Assembly (NCBI RefSeq): GCF_017591425.1
Contig: NW_024465672.1
Coordinates: forward strand, 62,001-126,000
DNA length: 64,000 nucleotides
From: Ochotona curzoniae
Lineage: Eukaryota > Chordata > Mammalia > Lagomorpha > Ochotonidae
Direction: 5' to 3'
This document shows positions 63,242-64,000 of this stretch, one piece after another (positions within the stretch are counted from its first letter, which is position 1; each line of letters opens with the position of its first letter). A model generated the notes under the pieces. It saw nothing but the letters and a program-made list of their open reading frames with translations, did no database searches and was not told where the DNA came from. The position numbers were made by a program, and so were the translations under genes.

Positions 63242-64000
63242 TGTACCTTCTGGTACATGCATAAGCCAGCATTGGTGTGGATTGATTGGGCTTTGCCGTA
63301 GCAACAACTGGCAGCTCCTGGCACAGGGGCCCTATTCTGTCAGAAGCAGACATGGCTTGCACAGATAATGGCATCCATTGGAACCAGTGTGGACTGGACA
63401 GTGGGGCTGGTTGGTAGGACCTGGGCTTCAATACCCATCAACATGTATGAGAGCTGAATGGGATGTGGGACAGACAGCACCAGTCTGCTATACATACTGG
63501 TAAGCATAGGAACCAGAGTAGGGGTGGACCTGGTGGGGTTTTTTGTGGTTCACTCTGACTAGACTGCAGCTTCCACTGGTTTACATGAAGGCCAAGTATG
63601 TGGTGGGCAGGATCGGGCTGGGCTCCAACAGACATTTGGTATTGTAAAACACGGGGCTGGAGACAGACCTGACCCAGCAATTGCAACTAGCAGTGTGTGC
63701 ATAGGCTGATTTAGGTGACAGGACATGCCAGACTTGCATTGGCAAACACACACAAGAATCAGGTCTGGGATGGCTTCAAATGAGGGACTCGGGTGATTCC
63801 TTACCAACTGAACTGCTGAACACAGAACCCTAACCATGGAGAGAATTGCAGGTTCCATGGGCTGAGTGTGGGAATGGATGTGTAAGAGCTGGGCCTCCTC
63901 AGTGGCTCAGACAGAGCAGAAGACAGCATATCCAAATGAACATATAGGATATGACAGTACATCGGTCCCTCCAGAGAACACCTGGCACCACGACACTGGA
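63242..64000 (+). mobile_element. Composite dispersed element (copy 2), continuation after the ERV
   Basis: Begins with the 3' target duplication TGTACC, then resumes the repeat array (gatcgggctgggctccaaca, gggcaggatcgggctggg, cagtgtgtgcataggctg). Its 3' end lies beyond the window. Confidence 0.65.

Overview
This is nuclear DNA from a mammal, almost certainly a lagomorph. It carries more than twenty copies, on both strands, of the roughly 330-bp tRNA-derived lagomorph C-repeat SINE, with L1 pieces of lagomorph type, spliced genes and processed pseudogenes. The SINE subfamily, with its 'aaagtcctcaccttg' 5' region, looks more like pika (Ochotona) than rabbit; that species-level call is inference. 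No prokaryotic feature, operon or CRISPR array is present.

Two members of the glycoside hydrolase 35 (beta-galactosidase-like, GLB1L) family lie head-to-tail on the minus strand. At the left edge are the first coding exons of GLB1L3 (about 8343 down to 91); the gene continues beyond base 1. Upstream of it, from 53053 down to 32429, are eleven exons of a second GLB1L paralogue covering the C-terminal two thirds of the protein. Its exon phases fit one another and the introns are still there, so it is not a retrocopy. It is nevertheless broken: the catalytic nucleophile Glu is replaced by Val, one splice acceptor and one splice donor have lost their invariant base, and one exon carries both an in-frame stop and a one-base frameshift. 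I call it an intron-containing pseudogene. Its N-terminal exons were not found in 53.1-64 kb.

The 24 kb between the two genes hold a 4.4-kb TGFBR1 processed pseudogene with its long 3' UTR (10.6-15.0 kb), several L1 fragments including a 5'-inverted (twin-primed) copy at 26.0-27.8 kb, gamma-retrovirus-like pol remnants (22.8 and 23.7 kb) and many SINEs. A separate solo LTR with perfect 6-bp target duplications lies at 1.15-1.6 kb inside GLB1L3 intron 2.

Introns of the pseudogene hold an RPL31 processed pseudogene, opposing L1 pieces around an AT-rich repeat, DNA-transposon MITEs, a GAA triplet tract and a 48-bp minisatellite. On the right (55.8-64 kb) a dispersed element with an internal array of degenerate repeats is split by a class II (betaretrovirus-like) endogenous retrovirus, which itself contains a SINE. 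A second copy of the same composite element lies at 39.0-40.4 kb. That composite architecture (leader, variable repeats, A-rich end) resembles primate SVA in layout only and is the most likely undescribed item here.
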